From the NCBI GenBank assembly GCA_001789205.1, contig MFYT01000077.1, forward strand, positions 1 through 32,510: a stretch of 32,510 bases of DNA. The letters are read 5' to 3'. Position 1 is the stretch's first letter. Each line of letters begins with the position of its first letter. Made by a program: the position numbers and the translations under genes. The notes beneath the pieces are model-generated. The model saw only the letters and a program-made list of their open reading frames with translations. It was not told the DNA's origin and did no database searches. Positions 19,201 through 25,873 of the stretch are shown piece after piece. This DNA is from Candidatus Raymondbacteria bacterium RIFOXYA2_FULL_49_16 (GTDB taxonomy: Bacteria > Fibrobacterota > OXYB2-FULL-49-7 > XYB2-FULL-49-35).

Positions 19201-22200
19201 CCCTGGGCAATGTCAGTGACACCACCGACAGTATCATAGTGGTACCAGGTGCGTTGTACCGCCTGTCGTTGGCCCCCGAAAGCCTTATCCTGCGGATCGA
19301 TACTGTTTATAATTTGATATGCAGCGGCTTTGACGTGGACAGCAATTCTGTGACAATAGACACTGTTCCCACGTATTATGTCAGCAATAGCATTGGCACG
19401 GCCAACAGCTCCGGCCTTTTTACGCCTTCCCGCGTGGACACGGGTAATGTCCTGGCCCGGGTCAGAGGAGCAGCGTCAAATCCAATCCGCGTGCAGGTGC
19501 GTCCTGGGCCTTTGGCCATGGTGCGCGTACGCGACAGCGCGAACGGCACGGGCGGTTTCATGGGCAGCTGGATCATTGCAAAAGATGACACTCTCCGCTT
19601 GTTCGCCGCTGGATATGACGCGGATACCAATTATATCAGCGACACAACAGTGATGTGGATTCTGACCGGAGCGCTTAACGGCAGAGCGGCAAGCACGAAC
19701 GGGCCTAGCATAACCATTGTGCCGGACAGCATAGGCGTGGGCGGCATAACCGTTGTACACAACGTTGTGCAGGGCCAGAGCATCACGGGCGTGGAAATAG
19801 TGGATGGCGACCTTCAGTATTTGACGCTTTCTCCGTTGTTCGATACTATTGCCGCGGATACGCAGATACAATTCTCCGTTGCTGGCAAAGACGCGCACAA
19901 CCAGACAACCAGCGCTGGTACGATTACCTGGAGTCTTTTGGCCCCGGATTCCATAGGCTGTCTTGATCCGGCCAATGGATTGTTTGTACCAAAGCGGCCG
20001 GGCAAAGCGGTGGTCAAGGCCTCCTCTTCGCTCAATACCATGGCCATATTCTCCGATACCTTGCATATTGTGGCCGGCAGGCTGATACGCCTGGTCATCA
20101 AACCTGATTCTGGTAACATGAACGCTGATACAAACCTGCGGTTTGATGCCATGGGCTATGATGCGGACAGCAATGTCCTTGATCTAAGCCGGAGTATGGC
20201 AACGTGGTCTTTGAGCGATACCCTGGGAACCATTGACAGCGCTGGTAATTATGATCCGCAACGGCCAGGTACGGTACAGGTTGTGTATACAATCGGCGCT
20301 GTGTCCGATACAACCGGTGAATTCACTATTTCAACCGGCAGACTTAATCGTGTGGTCCTGAAACCGGACACGGCTGTGGTGACAGCCGACTCCAGCCTTG
20401 CGCTTTTAGCATATGGCATGGACGCCGATAGCAACCAGAAAACCATTGCAAGTAGCGTCTTCCTCTTGGCCGATTCCTTGGGAAGCATTGATTCAAACGG
20501 CGTGCTGACGCTGCACCGCGCAGGGAAGGGCCTTGTGGTGCTCGCCTATGGGGATTTCCGTGATACCCTGCACCTTACCGTAACAGCGGGAAGGCCGGAT
20601 TCACTTATTGTCCAGCTACCCAGCGTACGGGTCATTTCACTCAAAGACTCATTAAAAATAAATGCGCTTCTTTTTGACGCACAGGGGAACCTAATGCCCC
20701 CCGGCGCCAGCATAGAATGGCATGTATTCCCCGTTGCGGTGGCGCATATCGACAGTTCGGGGACCTTGTATCCTGATTCGGCGGGCGCATGCCGTATCAT
20801 CGCGCGCGCCGGTGCATTGGCCGATACCAGCGATACTATCGAAATTACGGTTCCCCTGCTTGATTCAGGGACTATTGCGGTTACCCAGTATCTTTCCATC
20901 GAACTGCCCGTGGTTTCAGGAGGAGCCTATGTGAAATCCGGGGAAAATCCCGATATGGGCGATTACCAGGACCTTCCCGGCTTCAATCAATTAAGCCCGG
21001 TACTCGATTTCAGCGGGTCAGCGCCCCGCGCATTCACGCAGCCTGTCATCTATCGTTTTGATCTCGACAGTCTTGACCTGGGTCAGGCCTTCGCGGATAC
21101 GGAGGCGGTCAGGATATACCGTTTCAATGCGGTGCGAAGGGTCTGGGAGGTTGTGTTTGGAACGGCTCCGGATTCCCTGCACATCCTCTCTTTTGCAAGT
21201 GAAACGCTTTCAACCATTGTCGTGGGTGTGGATACGGCAGCTCCAGCCCTGAACGATTCGACAAACGCCGCCGCCCCGCATGAAACAGGGAGCGTCCTTG
21301 CCATTTCCGGACGGGTGACCGACAACATAGCGAATGTAAAAACGGCTATCTATTTCCGCAGGGGCGATGCGGCTGGGTTTGATTCCGTGGAGGTCTATCC
21401 TGATACGGCGGGACAGTATGCCTATACGCTGTCTGGCGACAATCTGACCAGCGCAGGCCTGGAATATTTCATCGTGTGCGACGATGGCGTCAACCGGACG
21501 ATCAGCGCGCGGGAGAACGTGGCAGTGCGGGTGCGGAATACCGTCATGCGCGACGTGTTCCCCGCTGATGAATACCGGTTGTTCAGTCTGCCGTCAGAGC
21601 CGGACAATGCTTGGTGCGGCAGGGTCCTTGGCAGCCTTGGGCCCTATGCAGCGAATTGGCGCGCCTATTCATGGGAACATGGCGCGTATGTGGAGTATGG
21701 CACAGGAAATTTTGATTCACTCAGGACCGGCAGCGCATATTGGTTGAGGACAAAAAACCAAGGTGCGCGTATCGCTGTTGATAGCGGTACAGTCTGTCCG
21801 GTGACCCAATGCTTTAGCATACCGTTGGCACCTGGAGCATGGACCGCCATAGGCAATCCCTTCTCTTTTCCAGTGACTTGGTCATTAATCGAAGATTCAA
21901 CCGGGACCGCTGGCCCGCTTGTCGGTCCGTATGCATACGCTGACGGGAATTGGGTGTCTCCCGAGCAAGTCACGGTACTTGAGCCGTGGCAGGGGTATTA
22001 TGTTAAAAACACGGGCACGCAGACAATTACCCTGAAGGTCCCGCCAAACAGCGGCAGCGCAACGGCGAAAAGCCACGCTGTTCGCGGCAAGAATAGCGTC
22101 ATGCTGGAATGGCAAGTTTCGGGCGACAATTGGCAAGACAAGGGCAACCTGTTTGGTTTTGGGCCGGAGAAGGAATATCCCAAACCCCCGGCCATGGTCG

Positions 22201-22814
22201 ACGCCATGGTCCGTACCGTGTTTGGCAAAGGGCTTATGTGCGCTTTTAGCGAGCCAAAACACGGCGGTCATGCCTGGACAGCATCCATATCGGGTCTTGC
22301 CGAGGGCCAGGAGTATGTGTGCACTGTCAATGGCCTCGGCCTTCTTCCCGATTCATTGGGGGTTTGTGTTACTGATTATACGCGGGGTCTTAGGGCCGAT
22401 CTGAAGAGCGCTGGCGGGTATTCGTTTACCGGCCTGAAGAACGAGAAGGCCCGGACAGTGGAGATACTTGTTGGGACCAGCGCGTATATTGCTTCGCATA
22501 CGGCCGGGCTCAAGGATGTTCCGGCAACACTCATGGTATGGCAGAACCATCCCAATCCGTTCAACCCCGCGACCGTTATAGAATATGCGGTACCCGTTTC
22601 GGCGAAGACCCTTCCTGTATCACTGCGCGTGTTTGACGCAAAGGGTTCGTGCGTTGCTGTTCTTGTTGACGAGCGCAAGGAGAGCGGTTATTACCGCGCT
22701 GTGTGGGACAGCAGGGACGCAAAAGGCCGTATGCTTGCAAGCGGCCTCTATTTTTACCGCGTGTCCGCGGGCAGCAAGGTCAGTACCGTTAAAAAGATGT
22801 TATTGGTCAAATGA
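10227..22814 (+). CDS. Giant multi-domain exported repeat protein with T9SS sorting domain
   Basis: 4195 residues, more than a third of the window. Order of parts: signal peptide 1-21; LamG/concanavalin-like domain about 122-336 (WMAADSISG ... DIAEILVYGTALSAEDR); Gly-rich beta region about 450-795 with AgmC-like GGNGG turns; nine ~108-residue Fn3-like repeats 901-1881 (YYWRV.A.DN, DPD); a region with an EF-hand-like loop (DADRNGSVNIGTD, about 1950); fifteen Ig-like repeats about 2158-3543; a C-terminal module with YRLFSLPSEP and GAWTAIGNPF; and a T9SS domain about 4105-4195 (NHPNPFNP ... SGLYFYRV ... KKMLLVK). There is no catalytic motif. Inference: a surface fibre or adhesin, possibly glycan-binding. 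GAGG at 10215 sets the start. The first ~80 codons are AT-rich, unlike the rest. The stop overlaps the next frame. The product should cross the outer membrane through T9SS. Confidence 0.9.
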   Translation: MKIKIDLLVYTVFLVTVYSFAATQWIQTDWSGGNGQTAWTNPAKYLSDNGNVEIHNPSGEISIQVQINTGDGADGTLTVTSSTGTNYTFSTAANYSFSNTNAMGISSGSAKLTTLSAPFASNLLLWMAADSISGKSDGDSVDTWRDLSTSGNNATQSTSSKRPVYKTNTLNGKPVLRFSGAQELSTATGNALGDFTVFVVFKATAIGGGYDRVLDKDYANGFWLGRNSSTVNSFGGGIEESGSPFGIFGSFPDNNWNVLGSIRSGTTHYLYNNGSALANNTVSGVTTNTAVYGIGGRNANYFTGDIAEILVYGTALSAEDRKVIEAYVGQKYNLSMPPYITTDPTVTNNSGYIFTSALSAFSETATKTNSAVQYILSSDNGSTWKYWTGSAWAVSNGTYSQSNPASIINTNISTLASSGTLKFKAFLHSNDGNNTPYLDNINIGGASVTVNEYTYLTAATTNAGATALSVNNGVNFSDGDEILIIQMQHATDAGTYEFRTIASGGGTNTLTLDSVLANSYYSGTLNVASASAAQVVRVPNFTTVSIQSGASIICPAWDGYTGGIIAFRVRATLTVEGSISANACGFRGGRYGGTDGYKGESYPGGNPTAIIGGYNNGCANSGRQPNGGAGGTYVNGGGGSYGTAGTDGEPFTTCVGVAGYTYGTADLSTIFLGSGGAGGHPNSGEPQGGNGGGLIWITGTAINVTGTVSADGQNAYDAIPPATGQWGAGGGSGGSIFLRGSGLTLGTGLVTAAGGAQYNGQNAAGDGGNGGSGRIRVEYVTLSGTANPSASASLITIVNSTNLTSSIYDMGANASGPYFINWNETLHGQTIQVKVRTDNNSSMSGAMAFSSADNAVNGGSVGSLNSVVRRQRYVQYQAILNTSDGMNVPSFQDITLEMNSRPDSFDLTSPVHGSELATVLPGLDWQDSYDSNTVSGDAVSYILEIDDDSNFASINVRKTGLSLSSYTLTGGEALTDNVTYYWRVFAKDNYPDSTRSASVRHFFTDAGGNQAPTLSTPLGPVNNTELSGAGSITWTRNDVDPGDTLLYTIQIDNNISFASPEISQASITGVSKALNTFTNYANLQDNSIYYWIIQAKDPSNAVSGYTPLGGQYFFFNKQNDAPLVCTSLSPASGEASGNTYLKWRSADPDSQGLSRDTVKATLEISANSSFSIIVSTTTGIAQDSIQLSTVTNYSSLNDNTGYYWRLISIDNHGLIGDTTDGTAYFYLNKTNQIPAALVLAFPAIRDTVLTPDTLRWHTAIDPDSFAIFTYNIRIYKKSGDVLLYNKYWISDTFTVITMVDSFRAYASRDSFYWQVRARDQYAATSGWSGGASQVFFFRSTQAVAPSLSSPVGGVNAYPTSLLQWTAALDIDKGPEDSLLYTLQIDSSGDFSTIVSASQNINGLNRTLSTVASYANLVQDKKYYWRVFAVDNHAEKGDTSASDSFFFTASNDAPPTPANLTPVLGSSLGASGTLSWNACADPEGDTVFYQFQMSASAGFTSLFQNDSGITSTSRTIKLMSAYPVLQDGAVYYWRVRAQDNNFAFSSYSSTNTFVFASTKPTVATDLSPAGDEEVSGADSLKWTAGADPDTLDTFTINLEVDDNADFSSLTLSQHTIASSATGVRLSSLSSYNNLQDNTEYYWRVYEIDTHGKHSDTTGNARFYFNKANNAPVSADLASPVSHESIDGGDTLKWGPATDPDRNDTVRYIIQLTTGSFTAPAVQDTTTDTLCRMDGLNGFTDLNDNQFYSWRIVGLDNHGLTGGISDTGVLYLNKINDLPLTPSSLLPAPGSQRNPSQGFSWTGSDPDSGDVLHYGFQLSASSGFVQVIFAKTGGENFLNTTIALNAFPSYHDSLRKDSAYFWRVKAYDNHGDSSAWSAPVSFTYDPAYFEIDTGAGNPHDTITSSAIATDKVALSINVKAHGWENSIIKRITVSALGMAHEVTDISSVFLYRDADRNGSVNIGTDQALGFGNYSVDNGALSFDISRTIVAGDSEQYLVSYNLNGNASDGETFTARISSGAAISAVGETSNDTLVSSQASLPRGTIRLTTPRTFEIISQHANAETAGVGFSLTLRARDNAGHIATTYTGNHTISFSTTASAAPLGQSPALPVSQAVIFTAGIGTTTVAFKMVKASASFTLSASETTGPLGTTDSIDIYPAALSFVQAQTMPGSGSALTTADLTADDSLMVYAAGYDSMGNFKQNVSVTWQGTGVVTAFSQMNDTATVFRAVAAGTGSIIADHETARDDTSGTVIVTAGALHHIGIRDSAGNAGLLVSAVGMTTTDTLTVYAAGYDADSNYLSDTPVSWSATGILTPWLSAAYGAFTSLIPQNSASGRIIASHALAFDDSTGVIAITAPISNIKIRNAAGGGGSAIDSLTVSADDSASVYCAGYDGAGHYIDDVTVFWNGAGTAAGRLVSATGSGTLFRPKTAGAGLIVAQHLSGYHDTVRTTVVPGSLSYVAIRDSAGNQGSVITAKAITSVETLTVWAAGYDSDSNYISDTPVAWSATGALSGWLSGVTGASVSLQPRSSGSGIIVADHATARDDSTGTITVTANLVLLKIRTAPNGNGAECGDTAITADDSLVLYAAGYDGQGAYIADCIVNWGLTGRLAHLSSTFGSTTVFYGDSLGSGRVYVRHASAGSDSTGDITVSAGAPAYISISPAGDTAITTDNTMQFSTMVRDADRNALTGVTVAYSSLDTLGSISGTGLYNPARTGTGRVRVTMDSLADTSGYIVISAGALVRVEISPANPVITADSSLQFILSGFDADGNAVSLTGVSWKLGAAMGSIAGNTGLYSPAAAGTVLVIGTHGFLSDTAHLTVNPGEAATLTIRTAPDNTGMQVNNYDIAIGDTAVFFAAGFDWHGNFTGNETVSWTGTAMVSSAILPGTGDSVKISSLSSGTGVLIASNGSATDSTGLITFLQGGLDSLVITPYACTVKADSMLQYSVTGLDSAGSPAAAGTIFWKVLGDIGSISATGLFNPGRQGKGRIVATSSLGNVSDTTDSIIVVPGALYRLSLAPESLILRIDTVYNLICSGFDVDSNSVTIDTVPTYYVSNSIGTANSSGLFTPSRVDTGNVLARVRGAASNPIRVQVRPGPLAMVRVRDSANGTGGFMGSWIIAKDDTLRLFAAGYDADTNYISDTTVMWILTGALNGRAASTNGPSITIVPDSIGVGGITVVHNVVQGQSITGVEIVDGDLQYLTLSPLFDTIAADTQIQFSVAGKDAHNQTTSAGTITWSLLAPDSIGCLDPANGLFVPKRPGKAVVKASSSLNTMAIFSDTLHIVAGRLIRLVIKPDSGNMNADTNLRFDAMGYDADSNVLDLSRSMATWSLSDTLGTIDSAGNYDPQRPGTVQVVYTIGAVSDTTGEFTISTGRLNRVVLKPDTAVVTADSSLALLAYGMDADSNQKTIASSVFLLADSLGSIDSNGVLTLHRAGKGLVVLAYGDFRDTLHLTVTAGRPDSLIVQLPSVRVISLKDSLKINALLFDAQGNLMPPGASIEWHVFPVAVAHIDSSGTLYPDSAGACRIIARAGALADTSDTIEITVPLLDSGTIAVTQYLSIELPVVSGGAYVKSGENPDMGDYQDLPGFNQLSPVLDFSGSAPRAFTQPVIYRFDLDSLDLGQAFADTEAVRIYRFNAVRRVWEVVFGTAPDSLHILSFASETLSTIVVGVDTAAPALNDSTNAAAPHETGSVLAISGRVTDNIANVKTAIYFRRGDAAGFDSVEVYPDTAGQYAYTLSGDNLTSAGLEYFIVCDDGVNRTISARENVAVRVRNTVMRDVFPADEYRLFSLPSEPDNAWCGRVLGSLGPYAANWRAYSWEHGAYVEYGTGNFDSLRTGSAYWLRTKNQGARIAVDSGTVCPVTQCFSIPLAPGAWTAIGNPFSFPVTWSLIEDSTGTAGPLVGPYAYADGNWVSPEQVTVLEPWQGYYVKNTGTQTITLKVPPNSGSATAKSHAVRGKNSVMLEWQVSGDNWQDKGNLFGFGPEKEYPKPPAMVDAMVRTVFGKGLMCAFSEPKHGGHAWTASISGLAEGQEYVCTVNGLGLLPDSLGVCVTDYTRGLRADLKSAGGYSFTGLKNEKARTVEILVGTSAYIASHTAGLKDVPATLMVWQNHPNPFNPATVIEYAVPVSAKTLPVSLRVFDAKGSCVAVLVDERKESGYYRAVWDSRDAKGRMLASGLYFYRVSAGSKVSTVKKMLLVK
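12927..15875 (+). repeat. Nine Fn3-like coding repeats of about 108 codons
   Basis: Units begin near 12927, 13262, 13588, 13921, 14256, 14581, 14899, 15232 and 15551. Each has APxxxxxLxPxxGxxxxxxxxLxW near its start, a DPD or DPDSxD acidic turn, a strand like YTIQIDxxxxF, and YYWRVxAxDNHG near the end. They have diverged at DNA level, so this is an old array rather than a recent expansion. Confidence 0.8.
16698..20855 (+). repeat. Fifteen Ig-like (BIG-type) coding repeats of two length classes
   Basis: Units start near 16698, 16993, 17287, 17587, 17884, 18181, 18442, 18691, 18988, 19249, 19507, 19807, 20077, 20338 and 20590. A long class (~99 residues: IRDSAGN, VYAAGYD, VSWSATG) and a short class (~86 residues: ISPA, ITADSSLQF, W.L.D.LGSI...GLY.P.R.G) alternate in the order L5 S2 L1 S2 L1 S4. 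Most carry a G-(Y/F)-D-x-D-x-N acidic loop. Confidence 0.75.
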
Positions 22815-22828
22815 GAAAGGTGCTTGCC

Positions 22829-24316
22829 ATGAAGAAAATACTGTTCATTTTTATCATCCTTTGCATCGCTGCGGGGCGGGCTGTGCTTGCTACGGTTGTT
22901 CCAGGCAGGATACTGGTTAACTCCGCCGGGAATGTGCGCGCAAAAAGCAGCACTGACGCGGCCATTGTCATGAAGGTCGCGCAGAACGACACGGTCTTTT
23001 TCAGTGAAAAAGAGGGGGACTGGTATCATCTGGTGTCCGAGGACGGCACTATTGAAACAGGCTGGATGTTCAAATCCATAGCCCAGGTGCTTACCGAACC
23101 CGTGGCGGTTACTCCGGCAAAGCCGGGAGCGCCCGGAAAAATACTGATTATCTCAGCGGGCAATGTGCGTGAAAAGAACAACACCGACGCCCCCATTGTC
23201 TTGAAGGTCGCCCAAAACGACACGGTCTTTTTCAATGCCATCCAAGGCGATTGGTACCGGATTGTGTCCTCGGACGGCGGCATGGAAACAGGCTGGGTCT
23301 TCAAGTCCCTGGTCAAGGTGCTGCAAGAACCAGGCCCCGCGCTTCCCGTTGCTTCTCCTAGCGGAACCGCCGTAGCGGTTCCGGAGCCAGGACCAGAGTT
23401 CCCGCTTGCCGCCGCCGCACCCGCAACGCAAGCGCTGCCCAATGGACAAAAGAGCGGCCTTCTTTCAGTAGTCTTTGACGAGAACAGCGCGCACGATTCC
23501 CTGCAGGTCGTATTCACTTTTGACACGCTTCCCGTGTTCATTGCCAGCATGTCCAGTACTATGCCGCCCGCGCTCACTATCGACTTTTTAAACGCCGATG
23601 TGAAAGCGTTCCCCGAAGATTTGTCGCCCCGGAGCCCGGTCACGCAGATCTTTGTCACCGTGGATTCATCGGTCCCGGAAAAAAGAAAGATGCGCGCGGT
23701 CATCGAGCTCGAAGAAACGCGCGGCATCAACGTCATCAAGGACGGCAACCGGGTGATCGCGTGCGTCTCGTTCTGGCGCGAGGGTGAAATAAAGTACTAT
23801 GTCAACACTTATTCGGTGGTTCCCCAGGACATGGGGTTCGATGTGGTCATTGAACTCGATTCAATACCGCCCATGGTCCCCCGCTATACCGCTAAAGACT
23901 CTTCAGCTGTTATCTATGAATTCTTTTCGACGTGGAACCGGGGCCCAACGTCGCTGGAGAGCGCTTGCGCGCCGCTGCGGAACATTGAGGTGCGGCACTA
24001 TCGCACTGACGAATTGCTCATGACGCAGTTTGTGCTGAAAACAGACGGAAGCGCGCTCGATTTTCCCGTGCGGCAGGAGGGAAGGAATTTTATCATCTCG
24101 TACCGCCGCGAACCTGATTTCAAGCGGTATATTACTTGGAAAAATCCCTATGTGTATGCCGCCGTAGGGGGCGTGGCGCTGGCGGGCGTGCTCATCGGCG
24201 TGCTTGCCGGAGGCGGAGACGATACTCCTCAGACAAGCGGCAATTCCAGCAACAATGGCAACACCGCGGGCGGAGGAACGACTGTGCCGTCAATTACGAT
24301 ACAGCCGCCGGATTAA
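22829..24316 (+). CDS. Two-SH3b, AMIN-like envelope protein with C-terminal membrane segment
   Basis: 495 residues from the ATG at 22829. The frame also opens at 22811, overlapping the giant gene's stop as ATGA, but GAGAAAGG at 22813-22820 and the signal peptide (MKKILFIFIILCIAAGRAVLA) favour 22829. Residues about 24-90 and 100-167 are two bacterial SH3 domains (NVR.K..TDA.IV.KVAQNDTVFF ... GDWY ... ETGW.FKS), near copies of each other. A Pro/Ala linker follows. About 208-310 is an AMIN-like beta domain, then a further beta-rich part. Residues 441-463 are hydrophobic (AAVGGVALAGVLIGVLAGGG), followed by a Gly/Asn/Thr tail. SH3b and AMIN domains usually bind or sit near peptidoglycan, so an envelope role beside the giant protein is likely but inferred. 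The stop overlaps the convergent HNH gene. Confidence 0.8.
   Translation: MKKILFIFIILCIAAGRAVLATVVPGRILVNSAGNVRAKSSTDAAIVMKVAQNDTVFFSEKEGDWYHLVSEDGTIETGWMFKSIAQVLTEPVAVTPAKPGAPGKILIISAGNVREKNNTDAPIVLKVAQNDTVFFNAIQGDWYRIVSSDGGMETGWVFKSLVKVLQEPGPALPVASPSGTAVAVPEPGPEFPLAAAAPATQALPNGQKSGLLSVVFDENSAHDSLQVVFTFDTLPVFIASMSSTMPPALTIDFLNADVKAFPEDLSPRSPVTQIFVTVDSSVPEKRKMRAVIELEETRGINVIKDGNRVIACVSFWREGEIKYYVNTYSVVPQDMGFDVVIELDSIPPMVPRYTAKDSSAVIYEFFSTWNRGPTSLESACAPLRNIEVRHYRTDELLMTQFVLKTDGSALDFPVRQEGRNFIISYRREPDFKRYITWKNPYVYAAVGGVALAGVLIGVLAGGGDDTPQTSGNSSNNGNTAGGGTTVPSITIQPPD
22898..23330 (+). repeat. Tandem duplication of the SH3b-coding unit
   Basis: Two units about 231 bases apart are similar at DNA level, for example CGACACGGTCTTTTTC in both (about 22988 and 23219) and closely matching stretches encoding KVAQND. 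This suggests a fairly recent duplication within the gene. Confidence 0.7.
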
Positions 24317-24909
24317 AGACGTTTTGCATCGCCAAGCTTGGCGGTCTGCGTTGGAAATTTTGCGATGAGCCATTTCAGGACTTCAACCTGCTGATCGCCT
24401 GGTGCGCGCCGGATTTGAGCGAGCAGTTTGGAGGCTGTGGGACGCACAAGTGTCACATTAGAGGCGCCTTCATTACAGACAGAACATATAGCTCTGAGGT
24501 TCGATGGATCGTCACCACCGCCCTGCGATTTATCGATGATATGTCCGATATGCAGGCGGGTTTTTCTTGATGGATCGTATGGATGAGGTTCGCCCGCAGC
24601 CGCGCCGCACATCTGGCAGGTGAAACCGTTCCGATCCAGGACCAATGCCCTGGTTTCTTTTGAAATGCTGCGTTGAAAGGCAGGCTGGGGTTTGCGATCA
24701 AGGAGAAGGTATTCGCCAGGGTGCAGATCGCTACGGTCGTTATTAGTAAGGATCTTGTAACCTTCTTCTGTCCGGAGTTCACGGATACGGCGGGCCCATT
24801 CTGTGATTCCCCCTGCGACTTTCCTTAATTCTTCGACCCTCATTTTCCGGCCGATGTTTGCAAGAAAATGCTTCCGCAATTTAGCGCGCGCGCCAGTGCT
24901 ATCTTTCAT
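24313..24909 (-). CDS. HNH endonuclease, probable restriction enzyme of the R-M cassette
   Basis: 198 residues. The C-terminal half is an HNH domain with a structural zinc site: C98-x2-C101 and C142-x2-C145, LHIGHII with H120/H123, DDPSNLRA with N137, and the GG-D-P-x-N-L-R-x-I-C signature. The N-terminal ~80 residues (basic, with VEELRKVAGGITEWARRIRELR and a later PGEYLL) look like a winged-helix DNA-reading part. It starts one base after the methyltransferase stop with AAGGTGG as ribosome site, so the two are made together. Its place beside a C5-methyltransferase and Vsr makes it the likely cutting enzyme; this is inference from context, and the target site is unknown. Its TAA overlaps that of the SH3b gene by three bases in opposite directions, so there is no room for a terminator between them. 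Confidence 0.8.
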   Translation of the reverse strand: MKDSTGARAKLRKHFLANIGRKMRVEELRKVAGGITEWARRIRELRTEEGYKILTNNDRSDLHPGEYLLLDRKPQPAFQRSISKETRALVLDRNGFTCQMCGAAAGEPHPYDPSRKTRLHIGHIIDKSQGGGDDPSNLRAICSVCNEGASNVTLVRPTASKLLAQIRRAPGDQQVEVLKWLIAKFPTQTAKLGDAKRL

Positions 24910-24910
24910 A

Positions 24911-25870
24911 TCAAGCCACCTTTTTGAATAATGCCGGTTTTTTTATGCAAAGGGATATTTCCAGGCTGATAGACTCAGCAACAGGGGGGGGGAAGGCGTT
25001 TCCTATTTGCCGGTAAGCCGCTGTCTTACGGCCTGAGAATTGCCAATCATCAGGGAAACCTTGGATGCGCGCGGCCATACGGGGCGTAAGTTTTGGATTT
25101 CCAATAAAATTACGCACTGGCGCTTCATCGGCGAGGCTTGTACCATCAACGCCAAGTTGAAGCCATGCCTTTCTTGATCTGGTAGGGCCAAGGTCAGGAC
25201 CGCCATGCTTAGTCGATCCTCCCACAAGCGTGGGTGCAATGCCTTTTGCTTTTTTTTTCCATTCCAGAGCGCCATGCCACCCATTCTGCTTCATCAGATC
25301 ATAAAGCAACTCACCGACCGTGGGCAAGGATGCTGGTGAAATTGCAGGCCAACAGAAAGATTTTTTTATATCTTTCCGTATAGCAATTATGATAACCCGT
25401 GTTCTGTTCTGGGACACGCCAAAATCGCATGCGTTAACAGCACAGATTTCAGAGGAATATCCCATTTCGAATAATTTTTTGAGGATATGCTTCCGGTATT
25501 TCATGAAGGAAGGGCTAAGAAGCCCTTTCACATTTTCAAGCATCACAGTTTTGGGCATGCATTCGCTTACCAAACGTATGGCTTCAGGAAAAAGATCGCG
25601 GGAGTCGAATTTACCAAGCTGCTTGCCTGCCACGGAAAACGGCGGGCACGGCACTCCTCCGGAGAGCAAGTCTATGCCGGAGTATTTTTTTGCCGAAAAA
25701 TCATGGACATCTCCTTCGAAGATATTCCAACGAGGCCGGTTTATCCGCAAGGTTTCGCATGCATGCTTATCTATTTCTACCAGGACTTCGTGATGAAATC
25801 CTGCTCGTTCCAACCCGAGGGCTTGGCCGCCTGCACCTGCGCAGATTTCAATACACCGGAGAGTTTCCAT
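24911..25870 (-). CDS. DNA (cytosine-5-)-methyltransferase
   Basis: 319 residues, short for the family. Motif I is CAGAGGQALGLERAG (10-24). Motif IV is GGVPCPPFSVAGKQLG with catalytic Cys75 (PCP where most members have PCQ). Motif VI is LENVKGL with E112. Motif VIII is QNRTRVIII. Motifs IX-X are near 265-297, including RQIGNAFPPPVAESI. It transfers a methyl group from S-adenosylmethionine to carbon 5 of cytosine in a target not predictable from sequence; the region between VIII and IX is the target-recognition part. It sits between vsr (3-base gap) and the HNH gene (1-base gap), forming a type II restriction-modification cassette. The three Pro codons of motif X are read from a run of nine C, a possible slippage site. 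Confidence 0.9.
   Translation of the reverse strand: METLRCIEICAGAGGQALGLERAGFHHEVLVEIDKHACETLRINRPRWNIFEGDVHDFSAKKYSGIDLLSGGVPCPPFSVAGKQLGKFDSRDLFPEAIRLVSECMPKTVMLENVKGLLSPSFMKYRKHILKKLFEMGYSSEICAVNACDFGVSQNRTRVIIIAIRKDIKKSFCWPAISPASLPTVGELLYDLMKQNGWHGALEWKKKAKGIAPTLVGGSTKHGGPDLGPTRSRKAWLQLGVDGTSLADEAPVRNFIGNPKLTPRMAARIQGFPDDWQFSGRKTAAYRQIGNAFPPPVAESISLEISLCIKKPALFKKVA
24984..24992 (-). repeat. C9 homopolymer in methyltransferase motif X
   Basis: Nine G on the plus strand, nine C in the coding strand, giving the PPP of GNAFPPPVAE. Gain or loss of one base would frameshift the last ~25 codons and change motif X. Confidence 0.6.
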
Positions 25871-25873
25871 GAT

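Noticed and set aside
12927-20855. Regular repeats that might suggest a CRISPR array
   Set aside because: The repeats are ~260-330 bases long, in one open frame, and encode beta-sandwich domains.
23026-23748. 240-codon minus-strand frame inside the SH3b gene
   Set aside because: It is the complement of SH3b and AMIN-like codons; Ser/Thr-rich shadow without a family signature.
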